Positions 1-6,152 are shown, numbered from the stretch's first letter. The stretch: DNA of 8,552 bases from Chloroflexota bacterium (GCA_025355255.1 JANYAA010000397.1:1-8552); one strand, 5' to 3'. A program made the numbers and translations. Notes: generated by a model not told the origin, from the sequence alone.

Positions 1-777
1 GTACGCGAGCGCCGGGATCATCACGCCGAAGTTCATGCCGAAGGTCGACACGACCCCGACCAACACCGTGATCATCAAGACGGACTCGGTGCGGCGCACA
101 TAGCGGATGCCCTCACCCAGGGTCCGCCTGACCTCGCCCACGCTTGACGGTCGGTTGTAGCGGGCAGGGGAGTGGAGGTCGTCGTCGCGCATCGCGACGT
201 AGGCGACGATCACCGCGAGGAAGCTCAGACCGTTGATCAGGAACGCGACGCTGAGGCTGAACAGCCCGATCGTCACCCCCGCGATGGCGGGCCCAACAAT
301 GCGCGCCCCGTTGAACATGGCGGAGTTGAGCGCAACAGCGTTCGCGACGTCCTCACGGCCGACCATCTCCACGACGAAGGACTGGCGGGTCGGCATGTCC
401 ACGGCATTGGTCAGGCCTAGGAGCGTGGCCAGTACCAGGATGTGCCACACCTGCACCACGCCCGTGGCCGACAGCCCGAACAAGATGAAGGCGAGCAACA
501 TCTGGACGACCTGCGTCGCGATCAGCGTGCCCCGCTTCGGCAGCGCGTCGGCGATTAGCCCGCCGAAGAGGCCGAACACCATTACGGGCAGGAACTGGAC
601 GGCCGACAGCAGGCCGAGCCATATCGGGTCGCGGGTCAACTGGAGGATCAGCCACGCTTGGGCGACGGTCTGCATCCACGTGCCGACGAGCGAGACAGCC
701 TGCCCGCCGAAGAACAGCTGGTAGTTGCGATGGGCGAAGGCGCGCGAGCCGTTGCGCAGCGACAGCCCGCCGGTCAT
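1..777 (-). CDS. MFS efflux transporter, MFS_3/EntS-like, C-terminus cut off by window edge
   Basis: Membrane transporter of the major facilitator superfamily, probably a proton-driven exporter of a small molecule; the substrate cannot be told. The frame is open from the ATG at 777 to base 1 (259 codons), about six or seven of the usual twelve membrane segments. Visible family marks are the N-terminal stretch with GTWMQTVAQAW (residues 32-42), a motif A-like loop GLFGGLIADALPKR (69-82) between helices 2 and 3, and the block DMPTRQSFVVEMVGRED (127-143) followed by NAVALNS (146-152), typical of the MFS_3 (PF05977) group that includes EntS. A strong GGAGGA ribosome site lies 6 nt before the ATG, and the ATG overlaps the stop of the upstream MerR gene (ATGA), so the two are co-transcribed and probably translationally coupled. 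The pairing suggests MerR-controlled drug or metabolite efflux (inference). Confidence 0.88.
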   Translation of the reverse strand, partial: MTGGLSLRNGSRAFAHRNYQLFFGGQAVSLVGTWMQTVAQAWLILQLTRDPIWLGLLSAVQFLPVMVFGLFGGLIADALPKRGTLIATQVVQMLLAFILFGLSATGVVQVWHILVLATLLGLTNAVDMPTRQSFVVEMVGREDVANAVALNSAMFNGARIVGPAIAGVTIGLFSLSVAFLINGLSFLAVIVAYVAMRDDDLHSPARYNRPSSVGEVRRTLGEGIRYVRRTESVLMITVLVGVVSTFGMNFGVMIPALAY

Positions 778-1271
778 CGGTGCTCCTCCGCGGGGTGCTT
801 CGGCTCACGGCCCCCGTCGATGTCCCCAAGGTGCGCCTCAAGATGCGCGCGCCGCTCGCCGACGGCCTCGAGCATCGCGTCGAGGCGATCCCGCTTGGCG
901 CGGAGCGTCGACATCTGGCGATCAACCACGCCCAGGGCATCGGCGACGAGCGCTCGTCGCTCTGCCGCATCCTGCGTGGCCCGGAACCGCTCTCGGTTGC
1001 GCTGGCGGGCCTGCTCGTCCTCAAGCAGTTGGCCGATCTCGGCGAGGGAGAAGCCGGCGTCGTCGCGGAGGTCGCGGATGAACCGCAGACGCTCGAGGTC
1101 GTCCGCGTCGTACAGGCGGTACGCGCCATTGGAGCGTGCGGCGGGCGCTAGCAGCCCCATCTCTTCGTAGTAGCGGATGGAGCGCGGCGTCAGGCCGGTC
1201 TCCGCGGCAACCTCTTGGATGCGCAGAAGCTTCGCGGCGACGGGATGGGCGGCGTTAGCCTCTGCACTCAC
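774..1271 (-). CDS. MerR-family transcriptional regulator
   Basis: DNA-binding regulator of 165 residues. Residues about 16-83 form the MerR winged helix-turn-helix: LLRIQEVAAETGLTPRSIRYYEEMG, then a wing with GAYRLYDADDLERLRFI and a FSLAEIGQLL helix. The rest (about 85-155) is a charged, Arg/Glu/Ala-rich helix fitting the dimerising antiparallel coiled coil. There is no cysteine in the whole protein, so it is not a classical Cys-based metal (MerR, CueR, ZntR) or Fe-S redox (SoxR) sensor; with an MFS exporter downstream, an organic or amphipathic ligand is more likely (inference). The start is GTG at 1271; no Shine-Dalgarno precedes it, but a TAGAAT -10-like hexamer ends 6 nt upstream, suggesting a leaderless message. 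The stop overlaps the ATG of the MFS gene. Autoregulation is likely given the dyads in the gap with hisS. Confidence 0.9.
   Translation of the reverse strand: MSAEANAAHPVAAKLLRIQEVAAETGLTPRSIRYYEEMGLLAPAARSNGAYRLYDADDLERLRFIRDLRDDAGFSLAEIGQLLEDEQARQRNRERFRATQDAAERRALVADALGVVDRQMSTLRAKRDRLDAMLEAVGERRAHLEAHLGDIDGGREPKHPAEEHR
784..789 (-). promoter_or_regulatory. Ribosome binding site of the MFS gene
   Basis: GGAGGA on the minus strand, 6 nt upstream of the ATG at 777 and inside the last codons of the MerR gene. It fixes the start of the transporter and shows internal initiation within the bicistronic message. Confidence 0.7.
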
Positions 1272-1272
1272 C

Positions 1273-1289
1273 GGACAATTCTAGGACAA
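1273..1289. repeat. Direct repeat GGACAA flanking the merR -10 box
   Basis: GGACAA occurs at 1273-1278 and again at 1284-1289, spaced 11 bp (one helical turn). On the minus strand it reads TTGTCC-TAGAA-TTGTCC, so the copies bracket the merR -10 hexamer. Possible regulator half-sites; could be chance. Confidence 0.4.
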
Positions 1290-1307
1290 CCTTGCCGTAC
1301 GCGTGAA
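1278..1307 (-). promoter_or_regulatory. merR promoter, likely leaderless
   Basis: On the minus strand TTCACG (1307-1302) resembles a -35 and TAGAAT (1283-1278) is one mismatch from the sigma-70 -10 consensus, with an 18-bp spacer. The usual 6-7 nt to the start site puts transcription initiation at or next to the GTG start codon (1271). The lack of any Shine-Dalgarno in the short gap supports a leaderless transcript. Confidence 0.5.
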
Positions 1308-1311
1308 GGTT
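1288..1311. promoter_or_regulatory. Operator-like inverted repeat AACCTT-N12-AAGGTT
   Basis: A perfect 6-bp inverted repeat: AACCTT at 1288-1293 and AAGGTT at 1306-1311. It covers the merR -35 region and touches the hisS -35. ACCTT...AAGGT arms resemble some MerR-family operators (for example copper-type CueR sites). It is the best candidate binding site for the adjacent MerR protein, though it is not centred in the -35/-10 spacer as classical MerR operators are. Confidence 0.45.
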
Positions 1312-1339
1312 TGGCCGCGGCCGCGGTCCCGGCTAGACT
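1311..1339 (+). promoter_or_regulatory. hisS promoter, likely leaderless
   Basis: TTGGCC (1311-1316) as -35, a 17-bp spacer, and TAGACT (1334-1339) as -10. The -10 ends 8 nt before the hisS ATG at 1348 and there is no Shine-Dalgarno between them, so initiation should fall within 0-2 nt of the start codon. The spacer contains a 12-bp palindrome CCGCGGCCGCGG (1315-1326). Confidence 0.55.
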
Positions 1340-1347
1340 TGGCGCCG

Positions 1348-2634
1348 ATGCCGACCTATCGCGCCCCCCGGGGCACCCGAGACCTGCTTCCTGCCGACCG
1401 CGCGGTGTTCGACCGCCTCATGCGCATCGCCGCGGACCTCACGGCGCGCTACGGCTTTCGTCCCATCGAGACGCCGCTGTTCGAGCAAACGGCCGTCTTC
1501 GAGCGCGGGATCGGCGAGATCACCGACGTCGTCGAGAAGGAGCTCTTCCGGATTGCGCCGCGCACGGAGGAGGCCGAGTCCTGGGCGCTGCGCCCGGAGC
1601 CAACGGCCGGGATCATGCGCGCCTATGTCCAGCACGGGATGCAGACATGGCCGCAGCCGGTGAAGCTCACGACGACGGGACCGATGTTCCGCTACGACCG
1701 ACCGCAAGCTGGCCGCTACCGCCAGTTCTGGCAGTTCGACGTGGAGGCCGTGGGCGATGCTGGCCCGGCGATCGACGCCGAGGTGATCGAGCTTGGCCAC
1801 CGTTTCTACACGGAGGCTGGCGTCCGGGACGTCGAGGTGCTGGTCAACTCGATCGGTGACCCGGCCTGTCGCCCAGCCTACGTCGAGACGCTGAAGGCGC
1901 ACTACCGCGGCCACGTGGCCACGCTGCCGCCCACGGAACGAGACCGGCTGGAGCGCAACGTGCTGCGGCTGCTGGACTCGAAGGATCCCGACATGGCGGC
2001 ACTCAACGCGGGCGCGCCGCGGATCACCGACCACCTGTGCGACGCCTGCGCCGCGCACTTCGAGAGTGTCAAGGCGCATCTTGATGCGCTTGGCGTCCCG
2101 TATCGGGTTGACTCTGGTCTGGTGCGCGGTCTGGACTACTACACGCGGACAGCGTTTGAGTTCTACGTGGCCGGCCGTGAGGGCCAGCAGCAGGCGTTGG
2201 GCGGCGGCGGCCGGTATGACGGTCTGGTGGAGCTGCTGGGCGGCCGGCCCACCCCCGGCATCGGCTTTGGCCTTGGCCTTGACCGCGTTGCGCTTGTGCT
2301 GGCAGAGCAGGGGGTCGTGGCCGAGGTCGAGACGGCGCCGCTGGCCGTGGTGGTTGGTGCGGATCCTGAGGACACGGTTGGCCGGCTGCGCGTGGCGACG
2401 CTGCTGCGCGCTGGCGGGCTACGTGCCCGGGCCGATCTTGGGCGCCGCAAGCTGGGCCGCCAACTGGAGGCCGCCGGCAAGGACGGCGCCCACTTCGCGG
2501 TGATCCTTGGCGATGAGCTGGCCGACGGCCAGGTGCAGGTGCGCGATCTGCAGGCGGGGACGCAGCGCCTCGTGGCAATGGGCGACCTCATCCGTGATCT
2601 GGCCCGCGCGGAGGGCTCACACAAGCACGGCTGA
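1348..2634 (+). CDS. hisS: Histidine--tRNA ligase
   Basis: Cytoplasmic class II synthetase that charges tRNA-His with histidine at the cost of ATP. At 428 residues it matches the usual bacterial length (about 420-430). The N-terminus YRAPRGTRDLLP is typical. Motif 1 lies around PIETPLFEQTAVFERGIG; motif 2 is FRYDRPQAGRYRQFWQF (114-130); the histidine-binding element is LVRGLDYYT (258-266); motif 3 is GIGFGLGLDR (304-313). The last ~95 residues, from APLAVVVGADPED on, form the anticodon-binding domain. I chose the ATG at 1348 rather than the in-frame GTG at 1303: it gives the family's N-terminus, and the promoter -10 lies between the two. aspS follows 129 nt downstream in the same direction, a frequent bacterial pairing, here with its own promoter-like -10. 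Motif 2 has Trp where many bacterial enzymes have His (RQFHQ), probably a lineage variant. Confidence 0.97.
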   Translation: MPTYRAPRGTRDLLPADRAVFDRLMRIAADLTARYGFRPIETPLFEQTAVFERGIGEITDVVEKELFRIAPRTEEAESWALRPEPTAGIMRAYVQHGMQTWPQPVKLTTTGPMFRYDRPQAGRYRQFWQFDVEAVGDAGPAIDAEVIELGHRFYTEAGVRDVEVLVNSIGDPACRPAYVETLKAHYRGHVATLPPTERDRLERNVLRLLDSKDPDMAALNAGAPRITDHLCDACAAHFESVKAHLDALGVPYRVDSGLVRGLDYYTRTAFEFYVAGREGQQQALGGGGRYDGLVELLGGRPTPGIGFGLGLDRVALVLAEQGVVAEVETAPLAVVVGADPEDTVGRLRVATLLRAGGLRARADLGRRKLGRQLEAAGKDGAHFAVILGDELADGQVQVRDLQAGTQRLVAMGDLIRDLARAEGSHKHG

Positions 2635-2645
2635 CCTGAAGCGCG

Positions 2646-2662
2646 GGCGCCAGGTTGGCGCT
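2646..2662 (+). terminator. Possible weak terminator hairpin after hisS
   Basis: GCGCCA (2647-2652) and TGGCGC (2656-2661) form a perfect 6-bp stem with a 3-nt loop, 12 nt after the hisS stop, followed by the short T-containing run TGTTGG. The T-tract is poor, so it may only attenuate or stabilise the 3' end. Confidence 0.35.
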
Positions 2663-2720
2663 GTTGGCGGCCTGCGGAACTGGAGCCGGCCGAACCGGGC
2701 GTCCCAATGAGGCGGCCGGG

Positions 2721-2726
2721 TACGAT
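2721..2726 (+). promoter_or_regulatory. -10 box of a probable aspS promoter
   Basis: TACGAT fits TANNNT and closely matches TATAAT. It lies 37 nt before the GTG start, giving a leader of about 30 nt. I see no good -35. It lies downstream of the in-frame ATG at 2707, which argues against that earlier start. Confidence 0.4.
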
Positions 2727-2749
2727 AGCGCCCAGCCACACCCGCAATC

Positions 2750-2753
2750 GGAG
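2750..2753 (+). promoter_or_regulatory. Ribosome binding site of aspS
   Basis: GGAG ends 10 nt before the GTG at 2764. This supports GTG 2764 as the true aspS start and, unlike hisS, a leadered message. Confidence 0.45.
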
Positions 2754-2763
2754 CCCGTTCACC

Positions 2764-4632
2764 GTGTCCGCTGCTCAGCGCCTGCTTGCCACGCCGTACC
2801 GCACGCATACCTGCGGAGATCTCCGGCTGGCTGATGACGGGATTACGGCCAAGCTCGCGGGCTGGGTTCACCGCCGGCGCGATTACGGCAAGCTGATCTT
2901 CATCGACCTCCGCGACCGCCACGGCATCACCCAGGTAGTCATCGACGCGGGCGACGCCCCCGAGGCGCACGAGATCGCCACACGCGTCCGCTCAGAGTTC
3001 GTGATCGTGGTTGAGGGCGTGGTCGCGGAGCGTGGCGAGGGCATGGACAACGCCAAGCTCGCCACGGGTGCGGTCGAGCTTCAGGTGCGCAGCATCCGGA
3101 TCCTGAACGAGGCGAAAACGCCGCCGTTCTACATCAACGATCCCGAAGCCACCATCGACGAGAGCCTGCGCCTGCGGTACCGCTACCTCGACATCCGGCG
3201 CGAGGCGATGCTCGGCCGGCTCGTCATGCGCAGCCGGCTCGTGCAGGCCATCCGCCAGGTCCACCACGCCAACGGCTTCGTCGAGGTGGAGACCCCGAAC
3301 CTCATCAAGAGCACCCCGGAGGGCGCTCGCGACTTCATCGTCCCGAGTCGCCTGCAGCCGGGCTCGGTCTACGCCCTGCCGCAGAGCCCGCAGCAGCTCA
3401 AGCAGCTGCTGATGGTGGGCGGGATCGATCGCTACTTCCAGATCGCGCGCTGCTTCCGCGACGAGGACATGCGCGGCGACCGGCAGCCCGAGTTCACCCA
3501 GCTCGACCTCGAGATGAGCTTCGTGGACGAGGACACCGTCCGCGCGTTCATCGAGATGATGGTCCTCGAGGTGACCAAGGCCACGGTGCCTGATCGCCCC
3601 ATTCGCCAGATCCCGTTCCCGGTGTTCGAGTACGACGACGCCATCGAGCGCTACGGGTCCGACAAGCCGGATCTGCGCTTCGCCATGGAGCTGTTCGACC
3701 TTGGGCCTGCTCTCCGGACGGCTGACGGCACGCCCGACAGCGGCTTCCGCGTCTTTGACGAGACGCTCGCGGCTGGCGGCCGCGTCAAGGGCATCACCGC
3801 CCCCGGCATGGGTCGCGCCACGAGGCGCGAGATCGACGAGCTCACCGAGACCGCGAAGCGCTTTGGGGCGCGCGGCCTTGTGCATCTGGCGGTCCAGGAG
3901 GGCGGCGAGCTGCACGGGCCCATCGCCAAGTTCCTCGCGGCGCCGACGCAGGCGCTGATCCGCGATCGGGCTGGCGCCACCGAGGGTGACCTGATACTGA
4001 TCGTCGCCGACAGCAGCGACCAGACCAACGACGTCCTCGGCCGGCTGCGCGTGGAGCTGGGCGGCAGGCTGGGCTTGGCCGATCCCAACGAGCTCGCGTA
4101 CGGCTGGGTCCACCACTTCCCGATGTACCAGTGGGACGCGGAGCAGGCGCGCTGGGACGCCACGCACAACCCGTTCAGCGGCGTTGTTCCCGAGGACGAG
4201 GTCCTGCTCACCACCACCTCGGGCGACCTCGATGTCCGAGACCCTGGCGACCCAGCCGGACGCGCCAAGGCCATGCAGTACGACATCGCGCTCAACGGCT
4301 GGGAGCTGGGTGGCGGCTCCGTGCGGATCTGGAACCGCGACCTTCTGACCCGCAGCTTCAACCTCCAAGGCTACTCCCTCGAGCAGATGCAGGAGCGCTT
4401 CGGAGCGATCCTCGACGCGTTCGAGTACGGCGCCCCGCCACACGGCGGCATCGCGCTCGGCATCGACCGGTGGGCGGCGCTGTTCGCCGGCCAGGCGACG
4501 ATCCGCGAGGTGATGGCGTTCCCCAAGACGCAGTCCGGCTCGGACCTCATGCTCGAGGCGCCGTCAGCGCCCGACCTTGAGCAGTACGAGGAGCTGGGGC
4601 TGAAGTTCGTCGGGCTGCCGCAGAAGGCCTGA
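2764..4632 (+). CDS. aspS: Aspartate--tRNA ligase (AspRS, bacterial type)
   Basis: Class II synthetase charging tRNA-Asp (and tRNA-Asn if non-discriminating). From GTG 2764 it has 622 residues, slightly longer than the usual 590-600. The N-terminal OB-fold anticodon domain includes AGWVHRRRDYGKLIFIDLRDR-type sequence around residues 32-52. Motif 1 is in FVEVETPNLIKSTPEGARDF (172-191); motif 2 is FRDEDMRGDRQPEFTQ (231-246); the bacterial GAD insertion spans roughly 310-440; motif 3 is GGIALGIDRW (561-570). The family N-terminus YRTHTCGDLR fits the 2764 start; the ATG at 2707 would add 19 non-conserved residues and lies upstream of the likely -10. Oddities: the bacterial HHPF active-site signature reads HNPF (468-471), and the residue after RRRD is Tyr41 instead of the usual Leu or His. 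It ends convergently with the hydrolase, its stop codon inside a long inverted repeat. Confidence 0.97.
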   Translation: MSAAQRLLATPYRTHTCGDLRLADDGITAKLAGWVHRRRDYGKLIFIDLRDRHGITQVVIDAGDAPEAHEIATRVRSEFVIVVEGVVAERGEGMDNAKLATGAVELQVRSIRILNEAKTPPFYINDPEATIDESLRLRYRYLDIRREAMLGRLVMRSRLVQAIRQVHHANGFVEVETPNLIKSTPEGARDFIVPSRLQPGSVYALPQSPQQLKQLLMVGGIDRYFQIARCFRDEDMRGDRQPEFTQLDLEMSFVDEDTVRAFIEMMVLEVTKATVPDRPIRQIPFPVFEYDDAIERYGSDKPDLRFAMELFDLGPALRTADGTPDSGFRVFDETLAAGGRVKGITAPGMGRATRREIDELTETAKRFGARGLVHLAVQEGGELHGPIAKFLAAPTQALIRDRAGATEGDLILIVADSSDQTNDVLGRLRVELGGRLGLADPNELAYGWVHHFPMYQWDAEQARWDATHNPFSGVVPEDEVLLTTTSGDLDVRDPGDPAGRAKAMQYDIALNGWELGGGSVRIWNRDLLTRSFNLQGYSLEQMQERFGAILDAFEYGAPPHGGIALGIDRWAALFAGQATIREVMAFPKTQSGSDLMLEAPSAPDLEQYEELGLKFVGLPQKA

Positions 4633-4685
4633 TCTGCCGTGGCTCCCGGTGGGGGTAGCTGGAAGGCCGGCGGAGGCAGATCAGG
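4628..4685. terminator. Long inverted repeat between convergent genes, candidate bidirectional terminator
   Basis: CCTGATCTGCC (4628-4638) and GGCAGATCAGG (4675-4685) are a perfect 11-bp inverted repeat enclosing a 36-nt G-rich loop. The left arm contains the aspS TGA (4630-4632) and the right arm the complement of the hydrolase TGA (4681-4683). Both transcripts would therefore end in the same stem. There is no T-tract on either side, so it is not a textbook intrinsic terminator. Confidence 0.55.
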
Positions 4686-5439
4686 GGGCGGTGAGGCCCT
4701 GGAGCATCGCCATCGTCGCGTCGGCCACCTGCCGCTGCTGCGCGTCGCGGGCGATCGTCGCTGGCGGGTCGTTGGGCTGGCCTGTGTAGTAGCCCATCTG
4801 CTCGTGGTTGCCGCCGTCCAGCACCACGTAGACCGTTGAACTGGGGAGGAGCGCCCGAGTTTCGGCTGCCGTGATCTTGGCAGCGCCAGCATCAAGGGTG
4901 CCGTACACCGAGACCACGCGCAGACCCGACGCGGAGAGGTTCGCAGCGGAGGACGACGCCCAGAGCGCAAGCCCGCGGAGCGACGCGGGATGCGTCCCCG
5001 CGGCGTACTGGGCGGCCATTGCGCCGCCCAGCGAGTGACCGCCGATCGCCCATGCGTGGATCTCCGGGTGCGCCGCGATGACGCCGTTAGCGGCGCCGAT
5101 GCCAAGCACCGCGAAGTTGAGCGGCATCGGTGCGATGACCACAAGGAAGCCGTTGGCGGCGATGGTCTGTGCCAGCGGTCCATACGCTGCGGACGGCACC
5201 TTGGCACCGGGGTACACCATGAGGCCCGTGCTCGGGGTGGCGCCGTTCGGCACCCACTCGAGACGACCGTTGGCATCGCTGAAGGTCACCGTGGCGGTGG
5301 ACGCGAGCGATGCGGTTGCCTCGGGCAGCAGCGGCTGCGGCGCTGTGTAGATCCCAACCCCGACAGCCCCGAGCACGATGAGGATGACCAGACCGAGGCC
5401 GAGGACTCGCCAGCGCGGACGGCCAAGCTTGGGCGCCAT
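4681..5439 (-). CDS. Membrane-anchored alpha/beta hydrolase
   Basis: Predicted hydrolase of 252 residues with an N-terminal membrane anchor. Residues 1-11 are basic (MAPKLGRPRWR), then about 12-31 are a hydrophobic Leu/Val/Ile/Gly helix, so the catalytic domain should face the outside. The alpha/beta fold shows a strand-turn VYPGAKV (75-81), an MPLNFA block (105-110), the nucleophile elbow GHSLGG (Ser136), an acid in YGTLDAG (Asp183) and a base in GGNHEQMG (His212): a complete Ser-Asp-His triad. The pattern fits the Abhydrolase_5-like family (PF12695) whose substrates are unknown; esterase activity is the simplest guess. The ATG overlaps the upstream gene's stop as TGATG, and there is no good ribosome site of its own, so it is likely translated by re-initiation after the nucleotidyltransferase-like gene. 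It converges with aspS, 48 nt apart. Confidence 0.85.
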   Translation of the reverse strand: MAPKLGRPRWRVLGLGLVILIVLGAVGVGIYTAPQPLLPEATASLASTATVTFSDANGRLEWVPNGATPSTGLMVYPGAKVPSAAYGPLAQTIAANGFLVVIAPMPLNFAVLGIGAANGVIAAHPEIHAWAIGGHSLGGAMAAQYAAGTHPASLRGLALWASSSAANLSASGLRVVSVYGTLDAGAAKITAAETRALLPSSTVYVVLDGGNHEQMGYYTGQPNDPPATIARDAQQRQVADATMAMLQGLTAP

Positions 5440-6146
5440 CAGCGCGGTCGCGGAGCGCGGTCGACGGCCGCAAGGACCTCGGGGCCGGCCACCGGCGCGT
5501 CGTCAGAAACCCCGGCCCCGGCGGCGCCCCAGTCGCGCTCAAGCTCATCGAGCGGCTGCGGCGGCCCGTCGTAAGCGGGGAGTGCCGCGCGCGCGGTGGC
5601 GATGTCGTGGACGACGCCTGGGTCGCCCGTCTCAAGGAACACCACCTCGAGACCCGCTGCTGAGAGGTCGGCAAGGAGGTCTGCGGGCATGCGGTCAGGC
5701 GTGAGGGCGCGGAGTGCGGGCAGCGCCGCAACTGGCAGGAGCATTGGAAACCCCGCTGCGCCGGCATACGCTGGCGCAAGGACGGCATCCGGACGCTCGC
5801 CGTGACCGGCGATGAGGGTGGTCACCGTCTCGGCGTCAGCCCAGACCAGACGCGCTGGCCACACGAGCGCTGCGTCCGTCCGGCCCACGAGCCACAGCGC
5901 GCTCTCGATGCCGTTGGCGATCTGCCGGGCAGAGCCTGCGGCAGCGGGCGAGGGTTCCACCAGCGTGACCTCCGCCGTGGCGAGAGCCGCAGCGGCTCGT
6001 CCTTTGGGGTCGTGAACAGACACGACAACCGGCGTGGCGCCACCCGCCCGGGCGGTGTCGGCGATCCGGCGAACCGCGGGCGTGCCGTCGGCATCGGCGA
6101 GGGCGCTCGTCTCTGTGGCGGCGAGAATCACGGCTGCGACGGTCAA
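5439..6146 (-). CDS. MobA/MocA-like nucleotidyltransferase-fold protein, catalytic motifs degenerate
   Basis: A 235-residue protein with the layout of the MobA/MocA NTP-transferase fold (PF12804-like). It opens with AAVILAA (4-10), has a Rossmann-like VVVSVHD (40-46), a strand LVWPARLVWADAETVTTLI (94-112) where the family has a metal-binding PAD-x-P, an AGAAGFPMLLP block (128-138) like the family's GHPVL region, and DPGVVHDIATARAALP (175-190) where the family has DiDTpeD. The key residues are missing: the LAAGxxxRMG...K loop reads LAATETSALADADG, the PAD aspartate is Arg99, and the DiDT aspartate is Ala183. It is thus probably not an active cytidylyl- or guanylyltransferase (inference). The tail after ~200 is Pro/Asp-rich and likely disordered. 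The start is TTG 6146, supported by a strong GAGGAGGA site 6 nt upstream and by the lack of in-frame alternatives. It is coupled to the downstream hydrolase. Confidence 0.72.
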   Translation of the reverse strand: MTVAAVILAATETSALADADGTPAVRRIADTARAGGATPVVVSVHDPKGRAAAALATAEVTLVEPSPAAAGSARQIANGIESALWLVGRTDAALVWPARLVWADAETVTTLIAGHGERPDAVLAPAYAGAAGFPMLLPVAALPALRALTPDRMPADLLADLSAAGLEVVFLETGDPGVVHDIATARAALPAYDGPPQPLDELERDWGAAGAGVSDDAPVAGPEVLAAVDRAPRPR

Positions 6147-6152
6147 GTGGGG

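Noticed and set aside
353..1129. Minus-strand open frame of 258 codons over the MFS and MerR genes
   Set aside because: Arg/Ser/Pro-rich low-complexity translation in another frame than the two clear genes. The real frames show MerR and MFS motifs.
1303..1347. Upstream GTG as hisS start
   Set aside because: It adds 15 residues (WPRPRSRLD-type) not seen in HisRS and lies upstream of the likely -10; ATG 1348 gives the family N-terminus.
1333..2079. Open frame of 248 codons antisense to hisS
   Set aside because: A shadow of hisS in GC-rich sequence with no domain or ribosome site; it would also cover the hisS promoter.
2707..2763. Upstream ATG as aspS start
   Set aside because: It precedes the probable -10 (2721-2726) and adds 19 unconserved residues. 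GTG 2764 has a GGAG site.
2635..2763. T-box or riboswitch in the hisS-aspS gap
   Set aside because: No T-box consensus, no antiterminator pair and no strong terminator; the leader after the -10 is only about 30 nt.
2992..4443. Long open frame (483 codons) antisense to aspS
   Set aside because: It is in codon-for-codon register with aspS. In GC-rich genes the sense codons TTA, TCA and CTA are rare, so this antisense frame stays open by default. Its product is Val/Leu/Asp/Arg-rich without recognisable domains.
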